Shown here in pieces: positions 12,034-23,432 of a stretch of DNA of 64,000 bases. The stretch lies in the NCBI RefSeq assembly GCF_003144195.1, contig NW_020290020.1, positions 62,001 to 126,000 on the forward strand, given 5' to 3'. Position numbers and translations under genes: made by a program. Every line of letters starts with the position of its first letter. Position 1 is the stretch's first letter. Source of the stretch: Ceraceosorus guamensis. Its lineage: Eukaryota; Basidiomycota; Exobasidiomycetes; Ceraceosorales; Ceraceosoraceae. A model generated the notes under the pieces. That model was not told where the DNA came from, searched no databases, and worked only from the letters and a program-made list of their open reading frames with translations.

Positions 12034-14535
12034 GATCAGTATAGAGAAATACCCACGATTTGGAGAGATGACGTCGGACTTGCTAATGCAGTATTCAATC
12101 TTTGTAAGAGGGCTTAAGGAGGACCGCGTAAAACAGCAATGAATGGACGCTATCGCGTGCTCCGAGCACTATCGACGCTGACCTGTACCTGACAGCTTCG
12201 CCGCTGACTGTGAAACATGTAACCAGACTTGGCTCGTATTGAGCCGCAGGCTCTCTCCCGTCGTTGTACCGTGAGAAGGAAAGCGAAAACAAAAAAATTC
12301 TGAAAGCGGAAAAGGCCGCTCCCTACTTTCCCCAGCTCGCGATATTCGCCCACGAGTCAGCATAGGTATACCCCGCTCGATGCGCTTGACTTGATCATGA
12401 ACAAGTCGCGCAACGACCACGGAAAAAGTGGCTCTGAGAGAAGTCGCGTCCACCGCGAGTCAGCAGTGAAAGATACAGAGGAGGCCGACCAGACCTGTGT
12501 GGGTCCCGCCGAGAAGCAGTTGCAGGCCCCGTCGCTGGGGGGCCGACCACACCGGGCCATATCGAATCGCATCTAGCGTTTGCAGCTTCACGCTGACCAC
12601 AAAAAGCATTCACAGGTTGCTGCACAGCGTCGCACCATTCATCGCGATTTGCCTGCGTTCTGTGAGCCAGGCGAAGGCAGCGCGGATTATGAGGGGCTAG
12701 AGGGAGCTCTTGAAGACACGCCGGGCTACGGACGTCCAACTTTCACTCCAGCTTGTAGATTCGGGCTTGGCTATCCATGCCAGACTCAAAGCGGCGAGCC
12801 TGAAGTCTTGTTGTCCGAAAGCGCAGCGAGACTGCTCGTCCCGGATACATCCCACCAAATCGACACAAGAAATCGATTCAAGCCTTGTTCGATATCCCGG
12901 AAGATAAATCACACGATCGGCGTCGTGACCTCTCCAAAAGACGTCGGCCAAACGCCGTAGATGATCACAGCGTGAGGGCGTTCATAAAGTGGAGGAAAGA
13001 CGCGAGTGTGGAACTCAATATTTGCCATGGATCGCCAACGTTGAGCAGTCTTTACTGAACTTGCCTCTCCAACAGGAATATAGCGCACGCCGCCGCAGAA
13101 TGGCTTCACTGTTGCAGCTTGCCGATCTTCGGCGGTCTTACTATGCATCATCGTCTATACATTGGCGGTCTCCCGCCAGACGTTTGATCCGCCCGTCGCT
13201 GTCGGCGTCGCCTGGCACCAGCCACACCAAAGGAGGGACGCGCGCGGTGGGAAGTTGTGAGTCTCTTGAGACGTTGCTGGTGATAAGCGCAGCGTAATGT
13301 TCATCACTATTCACCATCCTCAATGCGCAGCGGTCGTGCCGGTTCATGCGTCCTTCTCAACAGAGAACGACCGGACCGGAACGTAATTACTGCTGCATGA
13401 AAGTACTTGCCGTCCCGTCAACGAAAGCTGAAGCGTGTGGCTTTCAAACTTTCATGCCAAGTCGTTCAAGCAGCGATTTGCAGTATTCCTGACCCCTCCG
13501 ACGCAAATTTTCTACCACCATGAGATTTGGACATGTGGTTGATTGTAAGCGGGTGTGTTATGGTGATGGTCTTCTTGACGAACGAGCCGTTGCGCAAGGA
13601 GACAGGCGCATACATCTACGATTCTTGCTCGCCATGCGTGGTCCACATTCACGATTCGTGACTCACCCACGTTCATAACTCATCTCAGGTGGCAGATTGC
13701 TGATGATGAGCTTCCTCCTAGGAACAAAGCTGTAGGTGCGGTCGCTGTCGACAGTCGTAAGTCGTGATCGAGTACTGCATATGGTGGATGCACCCTACGC
13801 CGACATAGCCGGCGGCTCTGTTGCATGCAAGCTGAGCTTGCATGCAGAGCCAGCATGTGCCGGACGCATACAGTCAATTTATGCTTTAGTCGGCCGACAC
13901 CTTGCAGCAACCTCCACATGCTGCAAGACTTATTGTGCCCCATCAGCTTGTAGAGATCTCGAATCAACGTCAGTCCCGCCTCCGACGACGCATCCACACC
14001 CTTGATTAACTATGTACCGTACCTATTGCAAATTGCTCAGGCTAAGCTTTAAGCCCGACGTGGGCTGACAGACGCTCGAAGGACATGACATGAACGAAGC
14101 ACGGCTGAGACCATTTGGTGAATATCTGACTGAGATGCGGACTCCGCGTCCGAAATTGTTGTGGAGGCAGGCAGCGGCCATAGCTCATCCACCCACCCTC
14201 TTTCCTGCCGCACTTGCCCATTCACCACTCAATCCCGAAATCGGTCGTCTTCCGTGCCGAAATCTGTCATGCCGGCGCACCTACGTCACGCGCACAAAGC
14301 GATCACGAATGTATGCAAGGTCGGTCACAAGCATTCGTGATTCACATTGCTGAAGAGCTCGAAAAGCCTGACGAGCAAGCATCTGCGCGCTCTCAAAGGC
14401 TTGTGTGGTCAGAACACCTCGAGGTCTGAGCGTACATAAGAACCCCCCACACAGACGCGACAATGCACCTATAGTCCCCCATCAGCCACTCCTCACATCG
14501 CTGCCCGACCAGGACACTCGCTAAGCCCTGTCAGT
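12034..14535. other. Gene-poor 2.5 kb region with hairpin and repeated words
   Basis: No open frame here has a recognisable domain; the longest (12580-12960) is 126 codons and of unremarkable composition. A strong inverted repeat lies at 13814-13851. Words of the type CACGATTCGTGACTC occur at about 13650-13668 and 14333-14342. The last 150 bases are the oxalate decarboxylase promoter: a TACATAAG sequence near 14433 is a possible TATA-like element, followed by a C-rich leader. Confidence 0.4.
13814..13851. repeat. Near-perfect inverted repeat (hairpin)
   Basis: The arms GCATGCAAGC (13823-13832) and GCTTGCATGC (13836-13845) are perfect reverse complements around a 3-base loop, TGA. The stem is extended by GGCTCT (13814-13819) against AGAGCC (13846-13851), with a 3-base bulge at 13820-13822. 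It lies in intergenic DNA with no T-run, so it is not a simple terminator. Confidence 0.75.
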
Positions 14536-16339
14536 ATGATCTTCAGACCACTCATCACGGCCTTTGTGGCCAGTGCCATGCTGTCAAATGTTCTTGCCTT
14601 CCCTGCCTTCCCGCCAGCAACGGGTCTTGGCTCCATCGGCAAGCGAGACACCGAAACGAAGCTCTATCCCAAGAACGTTATGGAAGCGATGCGCAAGCGC
14701 TTTCAGGCTGCGATTGACGCACAGGCAAAGGACGTGGCTTCCAAGTATCCTGTTGAGCATCTTGGCAATGTCACAGACGAGTCTCTGTGGGACTACTTTC
14801 ATGAGCACGGCGTCATGCCACAGCCCATTCGAGGCAAGACCGGAGCGACTTCGGCGGGGCCCGAATGGACTGAGGGCAACCGTGAGAACCCGGATTCTTA
14901 CGCGCCGCCCAACTCCGATCACGGGTCTGTGCCTCAAGCAAAGTGGCCTTTTGCACTGAGCCATAATCGTCTTCAAAATGGAGGCTGGGCAAGACAGTCC
15001 AACATCGATGTTCTTCCTGTATCGACCGAAATTGCAGGTGTCAACATGCGACTGGACGAGGGCGCTTACAGGGAGGTGAGTTGAGATTTGTCATTCACAT
15101 GACTGCTTGACCCAGTCTGACCGACGCATCCCCTCTCCAACTCCGCAGAGGTGAGACACTGACCGCGCTATCTTGCGTATTCAAATTTTGCTCACACCTC
15201 TCCTCCAGCCATTGGCATTCGACAGCCGAATGGGCCTTCGTACTGAACGGCACGTTCCGCATCGCTTCAATAGACGATGAAGGCAGGAATATCGTCGCTG
15301 ACGTCGGGCCAGGTGACCTTTGGTGTGAGTAACCTCGGATTCTGTCTTCAACTCTCGGCTGACAAGCGCATCGTTTTGCATTTCAGACTTTCCTGCTGGC
15401 AGCCCTCACACCATCCAAGGCATTTCTGCCGGAGGAGGAGAGTTCTTGCTGATATTTGATGACGGGCACTTCAGCGAGGACAGCACCTTGCTCCTGACCG
15501 ATTTCACCGCACACATTCCTCGCGAGGTTTTGGTCAAGAATTTTCCAGGTCTCTCCAATGACGACTTCAACAACGCACCGGGATCTTCCCTGTACATTTT
15601 CCCTTCTGATTCACCAGCGTCGAACGACACTCAGCAAGTCGAGTCGCCTCAGGGAGAGGTGCCTGATAGTTTCACTTACAACTTCTCTGAACAAAAGCCT
15701 ATCGACCTCCCTGGAGGCAGCGTCAAAGTGGTGGATTCCAGGAATTTCAAGGCAAGCAAGACAATCGCTGCTGTTGAGGTGACAATTGAGCCCGGTGCGA
15801 TGCGCGAGTTGCATTGGTGAGTGATGTGAGCGTTTGGGGAGCGTCTCGCTGTCCTCACGCATGTCCAATCGCTCTAAAATCTTGCTCGGAACAGGCACAA
15901 ACAGCAAGAATGGATTTACGTGATTTCAGGCCACATGAGGGTCACCGTCTTCAGTGGCCAGTCCAATGGTGCGTGTGTCTCGATCGGGATCAGAGATACA
16001 GGCGTCATGTTTGACAATCTCCTTTTTCTCTGAACAGCTCGCACGTACAACTTTGGACCTGGAGACACTGGAGCCTGGCAAGCACAGAATGGACACTACG
16101 TTGAAGCGCTTGGAGACGAACCGGTCAAGTATCTGGAGGTCTTCAAGTCGGCCCGATACAGCGACTTTTCCCTTTCCCAATGGCTTGCCCTGACGCCACC
16201 TGCCGCGGTCAAGGCCCATCTCGGCTTCTCGGACGAAGCTTTAAAGACATTGTACAAGAACTTTGCGAAGAGTGACCATCAAGTGGTCAAGCGAGATGGT
16301 CCCAAGAGGATGCCGGGTGGAAAGCGCAGCTTCGACTAA
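14536..16339 (+). CDS. Secreted bicupin oxalate decarboxylase
   Basis: Predicted to convert oxalate to formate and CO2 outside the cell or in the wall, with Mn in two cupin domains. The 487-residue model is 14536-15075, 15149-15150, 15209-15324, 15387-15816, 15895-15968 and 16038-16339. The N-terminus [21 protein letters not shown] is a signal peptide; a KR site (GKRD) near residue 36 may mark a propeptide. Cupin 1 has metal ligands H182, H184, E188 (HWHSTAEW) and H227 ([11 protein letters not shown]). Cupin 2 has H362, H364, E368 (HWHKQQEW) and H407 (NGHYVE). The lid motif FSEDST (E250) matches the SENST lid of bacterial OxdC, whose Glu is the proton donor, favouring decarboxylase over oxidase activity. 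The second exon of only 2 bases is needed to keep frame at the first HWH; other readings are discussed in the findings. Neighbours give no pathway context. Confidence 0.9.
15076..15208 (+). other. Two back-to-back introns around a 2-base exon, or one odd intron
   Basis: Intron 15076-15148 (GTGAGT...CCGCAG) and intron 15151-15208 (GTGAGA...CTCCAG) each have good ends, and both contain CTGAC; in the second this lies close to the donor, where CTCAC is an alternative branch site. They leave only AG (15149-15150) as exon. Splicing GAG|AG|C then reads ..YRESHWH... A single GT-AG intron 15076-15208 shifts the frame, and one ending at 15148 meets an immediate TGA. Confidence 0.55.
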
Positions 16340-17034
16340 GCTGCGCCCAGTAGCGCGGGTGCAATTACTTGGAAAGTGTTGTTCTGCACAACGTCGGTAG
16401 CATCATGTCGTTGTACCAATGAACTTAACCAATGGATGCGATTTCTTGACAGCCGCGATGCAGGCATATGTGATGACGATGCTGTGGTGGAAAGAAAACC
16501 GCTTGGTGTTGCTGAGGAGAGAAAGACGGTGTCCCAGCACAGCCTCTGCTTGGTTACTTTTGCTGTCTCCACGTGACTTGAATTGCGCGTTCTCCGCGAC
16601 GAGCGTTCATGCAGACCCCGCGCGATCGCGCCTGGGCGCGCAGCAGCATCGGCGGCGCACACAATCACGAATTTAAGCGTGCATCGGTGCCTTGGAGATG
16701 AGGCTGTTGAAATTTTGTCGTTGGTTGCATGCGATCGAGCTCGCGTTACTCAGACCACATCGCAACCCACTTTTACACCTCCACACCTCTCACCACAACC
16801 GTATACACGCAGCATCAACTCTACAACCCATTTAGGCGGTAAAACACCGACTCGGTCGCACCATCGATCGGCTGTGGATCGAGCATCTGCTTCGACCTGG
16901 TCGCATCTGCGTCATTTGGGAGAATACGAGATTACTCCTACCCGAGTGCTTCTGGCGCCTCGATACTACTGCCTAGATAGATGCTAGCATCTTGAGGTGC
17001 CATCACTGCTTGCCAGCAGTGAGAGGCCAGTCAC
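16340..17034. promoter_or_regulatory. Intergenic region upstream of the HSF gene
   Basis: About 700 bases hold the 3' end of the oxalate decarboxylase transcript and the promoter and 5' UTR of the heat-shock factor gene. The part from 16750 to 16850 is C/A-rich, typical of a leader. I see no clear run of three nGAAn heat-shock element units. Confidence 0.4.
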
Positions 17035-19788
17035 ATGAGCATGGCTGAGGCACAAGTGCCGACGGCAGATGAGCCAAGTGCGGGTTCTTCGTTCTCCTTG
17101 GCGCAGTACGGCCTGGACTTGGACGATGTAGGCGAAGATGGAGACATGGATGAGGGGGATGATGGGGGCAATGTAGCCCCAGCATCAGAAGTAGCAGCAG
17201 GCTTTGGTCCTCGGGCTTCGACGTCTGCAGCACCTCCATCGAGTGGAGAGGGTGCCGGCCAGGGGGAACGAAGAAGCGCTTCGTCATCTGCGCGGGTTCC
17301 CATGGCTCGCAACAACCCTTTTCTTAACAAACTCAGGAGGTGAGTGCGACGTTCGGGTATCTGTTAGCGCCGTCAGCTTCTCAAAGCAAGCCCTATGCCC
17401 ACAGTATGGTCGATGACCCCAAAACCAATGAGCTGATTAGGTGGTCGGATGATGGCGAATCTTTCTTGGGTGAGTCGTGTGGATGCTCTTAGAAGTTACT
17501 CAAATCTGATGTATCGCACGCTTGCAGTGCCCAACCAAAATCGCTTCGAGGATGAAGTCCTACCGCGGTATTTTAAGCACAATCGCTTTCCGAGCTTTGT
17601 CCGGCAACTCAACATGTACGGATTCCACAAGGTGCCCCATCTTCAACAGGGTGCTCTCAAGCACGATTCACCGCAGGTCGCAGAGCTGTGGGAGTTTCGC
17701 AACGACCACTTTCACCGCGATAAGCCAGAGCTGTTGACGCTCATGAGCCGTAAAAAGGCTGCGCCGCGAGGGGGTGCTGCGGAAAAGGAAGGCGCCGAAG
17801 GCAATGGCAAGGCGAGGGCGGTAGATGGAGAGATCGATGACAAGATGGAAGGACCAACGGGACTGAACGCCGTCACGGGCGCCTTGATGCGCAACACTGG
17901 CGCGCTCGCTGCGGACACGAAGAGCGAAGGGACGCTGCAACTCGCAAGCATTTGGCAAGCTATTCAGAGCATACAGGGCGCGCAGCAAGGCATCAACGAT
18001 AATTTGAGGCATTTGCACAATACCAATGCTGAACTTAGAAGAGAAGCAATAGAGCAAAGACAGCGGTCACTCAAGCAGCAAGAGACGATCAACAAAATGT
18101 TGAGATTCTTAGCGGGTGTATTCGGCGGGCAGGATGCGGGCGTTGAAGCGAGTGCTAACATCCCTGGCGGAGCAGGTCCTCGGCCTGCGGAAACGCGCAG
18201 AAACCCCTCACAGCGAGGCCAGCAAGGAAGGTTGATGATAGGTGATGGCAGCAGTCCTCCCAGTTCAGCAATCTTCGAGCTGCTGGATGACATCAAGAGC
18301 GGCGGCGGAATTGATGGCTCTGATGACACGAGTGAGTGCGTGTGTAAGCCAAATGAAGGCTTTTGGTGCCCTGACGCGCGCCGCACCCAATCAGAACGCT
18401 TCACAGAGGCTGGTTCAGCTACGAGCTCGCCTAAAGACGGCGGCTCCCCTCAGTCACGCTTCATCAATCTCCCCTCTTCGCCTGATGCGGACATGAACAC
18501 ACTCCACGACAGCGCTCCACCTACCCCAGGCGGCACTAGAAGAATGAGTCAACAAGCGCAAAAGCAGATTCTCGATGCACTCTCTTCTGGACGGGGCTCA
18601 GATTGGCTAGCTCAGCTTTTTGGAGGCGAAGGCGCGAGTGCGGCCATGACGCCCGCGGCGTCCACCTCAAGAGTGGCTCCTGCAACGCCTTCCAGGTCAG
18701 GCACCCCTTTTGCAGCCTCCACTCCGGGCAGCAGCGGCATGAAATTCGATCAGAGCACCCTAGCGGCGTTGCAAAGCATCTTGAGTGGCGGTGGGAACGC
18801 TCAGGCTGAACACGCAGCCAAACAGTCTGCCCCCTCAAATGAGACCGACTCTCGTTTCTCCTTTTTCAACGATGCGCCTGACTGGGATCCCGCTGCTGCC
18901 AATGCACCTTCGACCAGTCGCGCCCTCTCGGCACCTAATGCTGTGAACGGACTGCATTCATGGGCGCCCGATCAGGGCGCTAGCGGCTTGCCCTGGTCTA
19001 GCGCCTTTTCGCAAGCTACGTCCACGTCCAGGGGGCAAGACGCGTCGCAGACATCTGAGGCGATTTACGTTCCAGGTCAAGGCGAATTGCCCTTTCCTTC
19101 ACCCTCAAAGCACGATACGGCAGCGCCAGCGCCTTTGTCACCATCTGCGCAGAATCAACTCGCTGTCACGCTTCAAAGAGCCAGTCAGGGACTTGCGGGA
19201 ACAAGCAATGACTCTGCTACTGTGCAGAATGCGATCAATGCGCTGGTCGAGGGCCTCAGGCAGGATCCCAGTCTTTTGAACAACCTCGCTGCCTTTTCGC
19301 ACCCGGGTCAGGAAGGCAGCGCTACACCTGTAGCCAGCACGAGCAGCACACAACCGTACGCGCCGCCGAACAGTACGCAAGGGTTGACTTCTGCTGAGCC
19401 TGCTGGAGAGGTCGATATGGACAGCCTCTTGAGAGAATTTTTGGAAGCCGGCGCCACGGGCAGTAGCGCGGGCACACCTGCGGCTAGTGGCGAAGCGCCG
19501 CTAGCTGACCCGCCGAGCACGACGCTCAATGGCACGCATTCGCCCACGTCTACAAGTGGAGCCAGATCAGGGACTGCGACCAATCCCTCCACTTCCACCA
19601 ACTCGCCAAACCTGGGAAGAGGCAGCAGGGCCAATTCGCCAAGTACCACGACGCACTCTGCTGCTCCCAGAAAGCGTGCGCCTCCGCCCGAATTCGAGGG
19701 CGCACTTGGTGCGGATATAGAGGTGGCCAATGCAAAGGCGCGAAAAGCACCGAGGCATGCCAGCGTTAGGACTGCGGGGGCGGAGTAA
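17035..19788 (+). CDS. HSF1: Heat-shock-factor type transcription factor
   Basis: Predicted 855-residue nuclear regulator that binds heat-shock elements as a trimer. Exons are 17035-17339, 17405-17469, 17528-18331 and 18395-19788. A Ser/Asp-rich leader of about 95 residues is followed by the HSF DNA-binding domain, starting NPFLNKLRSMVDDPKTNELI. It continues with WSDDGESFLVPNQNRFEDEV, LPRYFKHNRFPSFVRQLNMY and GFHKVPH, including the recognition helix SFVRQLNMYGFHKV. A heptad region of about residues 255-320 (LRHLHNTNAELRREAIEQRQ and following) is the trimerisation coiled coil. The C-terminal 500 residues are Ser/Ala/Pro/Gly-rich, probably activation and regulatory sequence. The intron 18332-18394 is 63 bases, in frame and stop-free, so its retention would only add 21 residues. 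The C-terminus is basic (KARKAPRH). Family membership is clear; orthology to yeast HSF1 rather than to Skn7- or Sfl1-like paralogues is inferred from the coiled coil. Confidence 0.9.
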
Positions 19789-20603
19789 ATCGGGGAGCGG
19801 AATTGCGGTCATGTAACAGCGCCATCACGACATTTATAACGGGGAAGGGGATTCATCAACTTGACGCGATAGCTTTCGATCGCTTGCAATACAAGCTCTC
19901 CAGCTCTTCAACCTCTTTCATATGCGATTCTTCACCCAGTGATCGCATTTTTGCCTCACAATTCATACACGGAACAGGCAGCTTGCATCTACCCTTCACC
20001 ACCCCAAGTCAGCGCACATTGTGGGCAGAGGGCCGGGCGCCGGTATCATGAGGCTCCGCATGCTCTTGCTGCAACAATGTGCGCTGAACCTTATCCTTTC
20101 AGCAACGTCGAGTTCAAGCTACAACTTTTTTCATGTAACATATCCCCAAAAAGACCTTGAGAGGTGATAATGCACAGACAAAGCCAGGCCAGAGCAGCAA
20201 CGTCTGCAGGGTCATGATTTCTCCAATTGAGAACCGCAAATGTCAATGCGAACGCATCATTGAATCTTGCTCAAAGGTCTGCTTCTCCTGACCTGTCAGA
20301 CTCCTGACTGTTCTGCCGCCTCAACAAGATGGTCACGTGAGATTTTGTCACGTGTCTGTTACTCAAGACTCTTTGCACGCGATGCCATCGTCGGATTCTT
20401 GCGAGATCGCATCGGTTAACTCATCTCGAATTCGACCGTGATTCGTGAGACGCAAAGCCGGTGACTCTCTAGTTCAGCCTTTTCATTTCATCTTACCGTC
20501 AGTGAGACAGCGCAGGGAAACAAATCGTCGTCGGCACCTAACCAAGGCTCATCGCAGCGCACAGACGGCGCAGCGCGCAACTTTTGGGCCAGCACGCCAA
20601 AAG
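19789..20603. other. Intergenic region with possible MRPL34 leader
   Basis: About 800 bases without a recognisable gene. A CGTGATTCGTGAGACGC word lies near 20438. A frame open from 20445 runs into the bL34m gene, but its residues before the ATG at 20604 do not look like a better mitochondrial presequence, so I treat them as leader. Confidence 0.4.
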
Positions 20604-21026
20604 ATGCCGCGGATCTCTCCACGAGCTGTTTTGCAGCTTTGCAGAGCCAGACAGCCGCTCACATTGGGCTCCCCCCTCACTAGCACTGAGTCTTTGGCTG
20701 GAGCTTGCAGACTTGCCAGCTCAAGCGCTTCCTCGTACTCAAGGGCGCTGCCTAGCTCGAGCATCCTGTCCCTCTCGTCCAGCAACACTCGACCCGCACA
20801 CAGCGCCAGTCACATCCCATCATCCCTCGTCAGACCCAATCCTTCCACCTTTGCGCTCTCGCAACCTCCTTCGAACACGAGGTCGGTCACGTACGGTGCG
20901 GAGTATCAACCTTCTCAAAGAAAGAGAAAGAGAAAACACGGGTTTTTGAGCAGGATCAAGACCAAGAATGGAAGGAAGACGCTGGCGAGACGTAAAGCTA
21001 AAGGGAGGAGGTTCTTGAGCCATTGA
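20604..21026 (+). CDS. MRPL34: Mitochondrial large-subunit ribosomal protein bL34m
   Basis: Structural protein of the mitochondrial 54S ribosomal subunit. The single-exon product has 140 residues. The first 90 or so are rich in Arg, Ser, Ala and Leu with few acidic residues, as expected of a long mitochondrial targeting region starting [18 protein letters not shown]. The C-terminal 46 residues are the whole bL34 fold: [20 protein letters not shown] followed by [20 protein letters not shown] and RFLSH. These match the bacterial L34 pattern (T.QPS.RKR.R.HGF..R..T..GR..L..RR.KGR..L). The start at 20604 was chosen as the first ATG giving an import-like N-terminus; the frame is open further upstream. 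Confidence 0.92.
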   Translation: MPRISPRAVLQLCRARQPLTLGSPLTSTESLAGACRLASSSASSYSRALPSSSILSLSSSNTRPAHSASHIPSSLVRPNPSTFALSQPPSNTRSVTYGAEYQPSQRKRKRKHGFLSRIKTKNGRKTLARRKAKGRRFLSH

Positions 21027-22293
21027 GACGTCTGCGCGCGCGCGTGAACAGTGAGTCAAAGCTTCCAGATGCTTGCACGGTTAGGATATTGGAAAGAGAA
21101 GAGTTGCGATATGCTCACGTCTGGCGCTTCCGCACTCGCAGCGCTTCACTGTGACAATTGAGGCTCATCTGAACCTGCATGGGGAAGCAAAAGAACGTGA
21201 AGGAGTACGAGGCTGAAAGGAATGCGATTGCGGAATTGGGCGTGTGGTGCGAAAACTGTGGACCAATGATGCGAGGGGTAAAGAAGGATCGGGATGGTTC
21301 AAGAGGAAACGAAGATCGACATTGCACTGCACCAACAAGGGTGATCCCTACGCACACCCATACACGCAAATCACACTGCCATCTCCTTTCGCGCACCTCC
21401 GAGTGTGAAGCACGACGAATGTGCCAAGTACGTCAACTCTTGTTGTCAGCGAGCTCTCCTCATGCATCTCGCGACGACATGTCAAAGGTACAGTGGGGGG
21501 AAGTGTCACACGCGGGCAGCTTGGGGGAGTTGGTTGTACGCACCGGGCAATGCCGCGAAGCGCACGGACGAAGCCAGAGGATCGCACTGTCCAGCTTAGC
21601 ACATGCGGCGGTAAGATGGATCAAGTATACGCTGGCTGGTGATGAGCGAGCATCGTAGCCGATGTGATGTCCAAGGGGGAAAGTCGTATCTCCCAGCTTC
21701 ACAGCGAATCATTTGCGCTCTTTCTTTTTGCGATCACCATTCCAGCGGTATTGAAACAATTTGAGACCTTGACTGCTGCCGCTCGTCCCCACAGCGCTTT
21801 GCCACTCGTTCATGACTGCATGGGCTGGATGGGACGCTTGCGCAGACCGAGGTCGACATTCGATGCCCTAGCACGGCCACCATCACTCGGTACCAGTTTC
21901 CAAAGCGGACTCACTTGCCAAGGGATTGGTCAGACGCGAAGACACTTTGCGCCCATGGCATGCAATTGGGCGGGACGAAAGGTCGCGGGTGCGGCTGCTG
22001 TCGTTGCCACGCACCCGCACCAATGCGGGTGGCACCAGCGCCGATCATCGAAGAGCAAGCGCTGGGCCGACACTTCAGACAACTTTAGCTCATGCTTCGT
22101 ATTCACCCTTCTCCCCCTTTCAGATGAGAGTCTGCCGTCCTGCGACTCTTTTGCCATTGCTCCCTCGCGCGCATTTCCACACGTTCACCATCCCTTCTTA
22201 CTGACACTTTTTCTACACCAACTTGCTTTTCATCTTTTCAGTCTCACATCGCGCAGCCGGACTGCATCGGTGATTGCACAAATCTTTGTCAGC
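21027..22293. other. Intergenic region with an uncertain small coding signal
   Basis: About 1.27 kb. It contains the weak candidate at 21179-21658, described separately. A frame open from 21664 runs without stop into the secreted-protein gene at 22294. Its composition is irregular, and a CTTTTCAG acceptor-like site near 22245 suggests a 5' UTR intron rather than coding sequence. The 22110-22250 stretch is pyrimidine-rich, like a promoter or leader. Confidence 0.35.
21179..21658 (+). CDS. Doubtful small Cys-containing open frame
   Basis: I do not recognise this protein. The first 50 codons are hydrophilic with a plausible protein composition (MGKQKNVKEYEAERNAIAEL, then GVWCENCGPMMRG). They carry a CxxC that could pair with a later HC or HDEC if an intron near 21341-21411 were removed. 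The remainder looks less like coding sequence, and an overlapping minus-strand frame is also open (21115-21396). Exon structure and even strand are uncertain. Confidence 0.22.
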   Translation: MGKQKNVKEYEAERNAIAELGVWCENCGPMMRGVKKDRDGSRGNEDRHCTAPTRVIPTHTHTRKSHCHLLSRTSECEARRMCQVRQLLLSASSPHASRDDMSKVQWGEVSHAGSLGELVVRTGQCREAHGRSQRIALSSLAHAAVRWIKYTLAGDERAS

Positions 22294-23155
22294 ATGCTCG
22301 TCAAGTCATCCCAGCTGGTCTTTCTCGGACTCTTTGTTGCACTCCTCGGGCCGAAACAAAGCTTAGCCTTACCCCCTCTTCGCATACCGAGCGCAAAGGG
22401 CGCACAGGAGATGCCTCCTATCCATCCACTCAACATCTCTCCACCAGGCAAGCGTCCCGCGCAAGAGAAATTCGACGACTCGTCGCTCCTGGAGCAGCTT
22501 GCGGTACGTACATGTGGCTGGACAGCCTTGCTGTGTTGATCCTGATGGCTCCTCAACTTGTGCGCCGCCCATGCCTGGATGGACAGACACTGCCCCCAAT
22601 CAAGACGAGGTGAGCGGCACGACGGGCAGAGGTATGACCTTTCTTTGCACGAGAACGCTCACTCTCGCGCGCCCTGTCAGAGTCGAGAAGTCCAGTCCCG
22701 ACACACTGACACCCACGACCAAGAAGGCTGGTGAGCTCTCGCTTCATATGGCATACCCAATGCTGATGCTGACATTTGCCTGCGCATCGTCGCAAGCGGA
22801 TGCGCTGTATAAAGGATACAAATCGGCCGTAGCTCGTGCAAGAAGGTCACTATACCCACTCAACAAATTCGCAGTCAAGCCTGAACGCATGAACAGCTTT
22901 CACAAGTGGCTCGCGAACTCTAGTTCTATGGAACCGTTGGGCGATGGGGTCGCTGTGACCAATCGTGCCGGACATGCGAGCACGTCTGCGACTCGCGTGG
23001 AACATGGGACGGGAGCGCCAGTGCTTCGTCAAGAGCATGGCAAGGTGATCCGGCTTGCTGGAAAGAAGAACGTCCCTACTCCTGGTGGAGTCAGTGTGAA
23101 TGTGAGAGGATGGCATCGAGGTAGAAACCCTGCGGGTGTACCCGACCTGCTTTGA
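22294..23155 (+). CDS. Small secreted basic protein, function unknown
   Basis: The model is 22294-22503, 22587-22609, 22681-22730 and 22797-23155, 213 residues with phases agreeing at every join, including a 23-base and a 50-base exon. The N-terminus MLVKSSQLVFLGLFVALLGP then KQSLALPP is a good signal peptide, with cleavage expected after about residue 25. The mature part begins Pro-rich, then has a basic helix-like stretch (ALYKGYKSAVARARRSLYPL) and a Gly/Arg/Val-rich C-terminus (KKNVPTPGGVSVNVRGWHRG) ending NPAGVPDLL. It has no cysteine and no domain I know. In plant-associated smuts such proteins are effector candidates, but nothing here proves that. A second secreted-protein gene faces it tail to tail 277 bases away. 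Confidence 0.6.
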
Positions 23156-23432
23156 CCCCTGATTCTCCATCCGTGCTTGTCCCTGCTCTCGGTGGACTAC
23201 CCACACATAGGGCATCACGAATGCCGAATGGTTCATTGGCAAGCAGCAGAGGCCGTGACGCAGGAGCCTTCGCTGCTCATGCGCCAACGAAATGACAATA
23301 TGCGCTTTCGTCTCCATCGAGAATTTAATTGAATTCATTCATACCTTCCCTTAACATCTCGTAAGCGCACAAACTAACATCCAAGTCTGTTTGATTGTGT
23401 TCATCAATGTCATCTCTGAATGAGTACATGCT

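Noticed and set aside
15209-15260. Frameshifted or broken oxalate decarboxylase
   Set aside because: The apparent frameshift disappears if two introns flank a 2-base exon; every other exon and all metal ligands are intact.
21664-22293. 210-codon N-terminal extension of the secreted protein at 22294
   Set aside because: It would bury a good signal peptide, has irregular composition and contains a pyrimidine-rich, acceptor-like leader.
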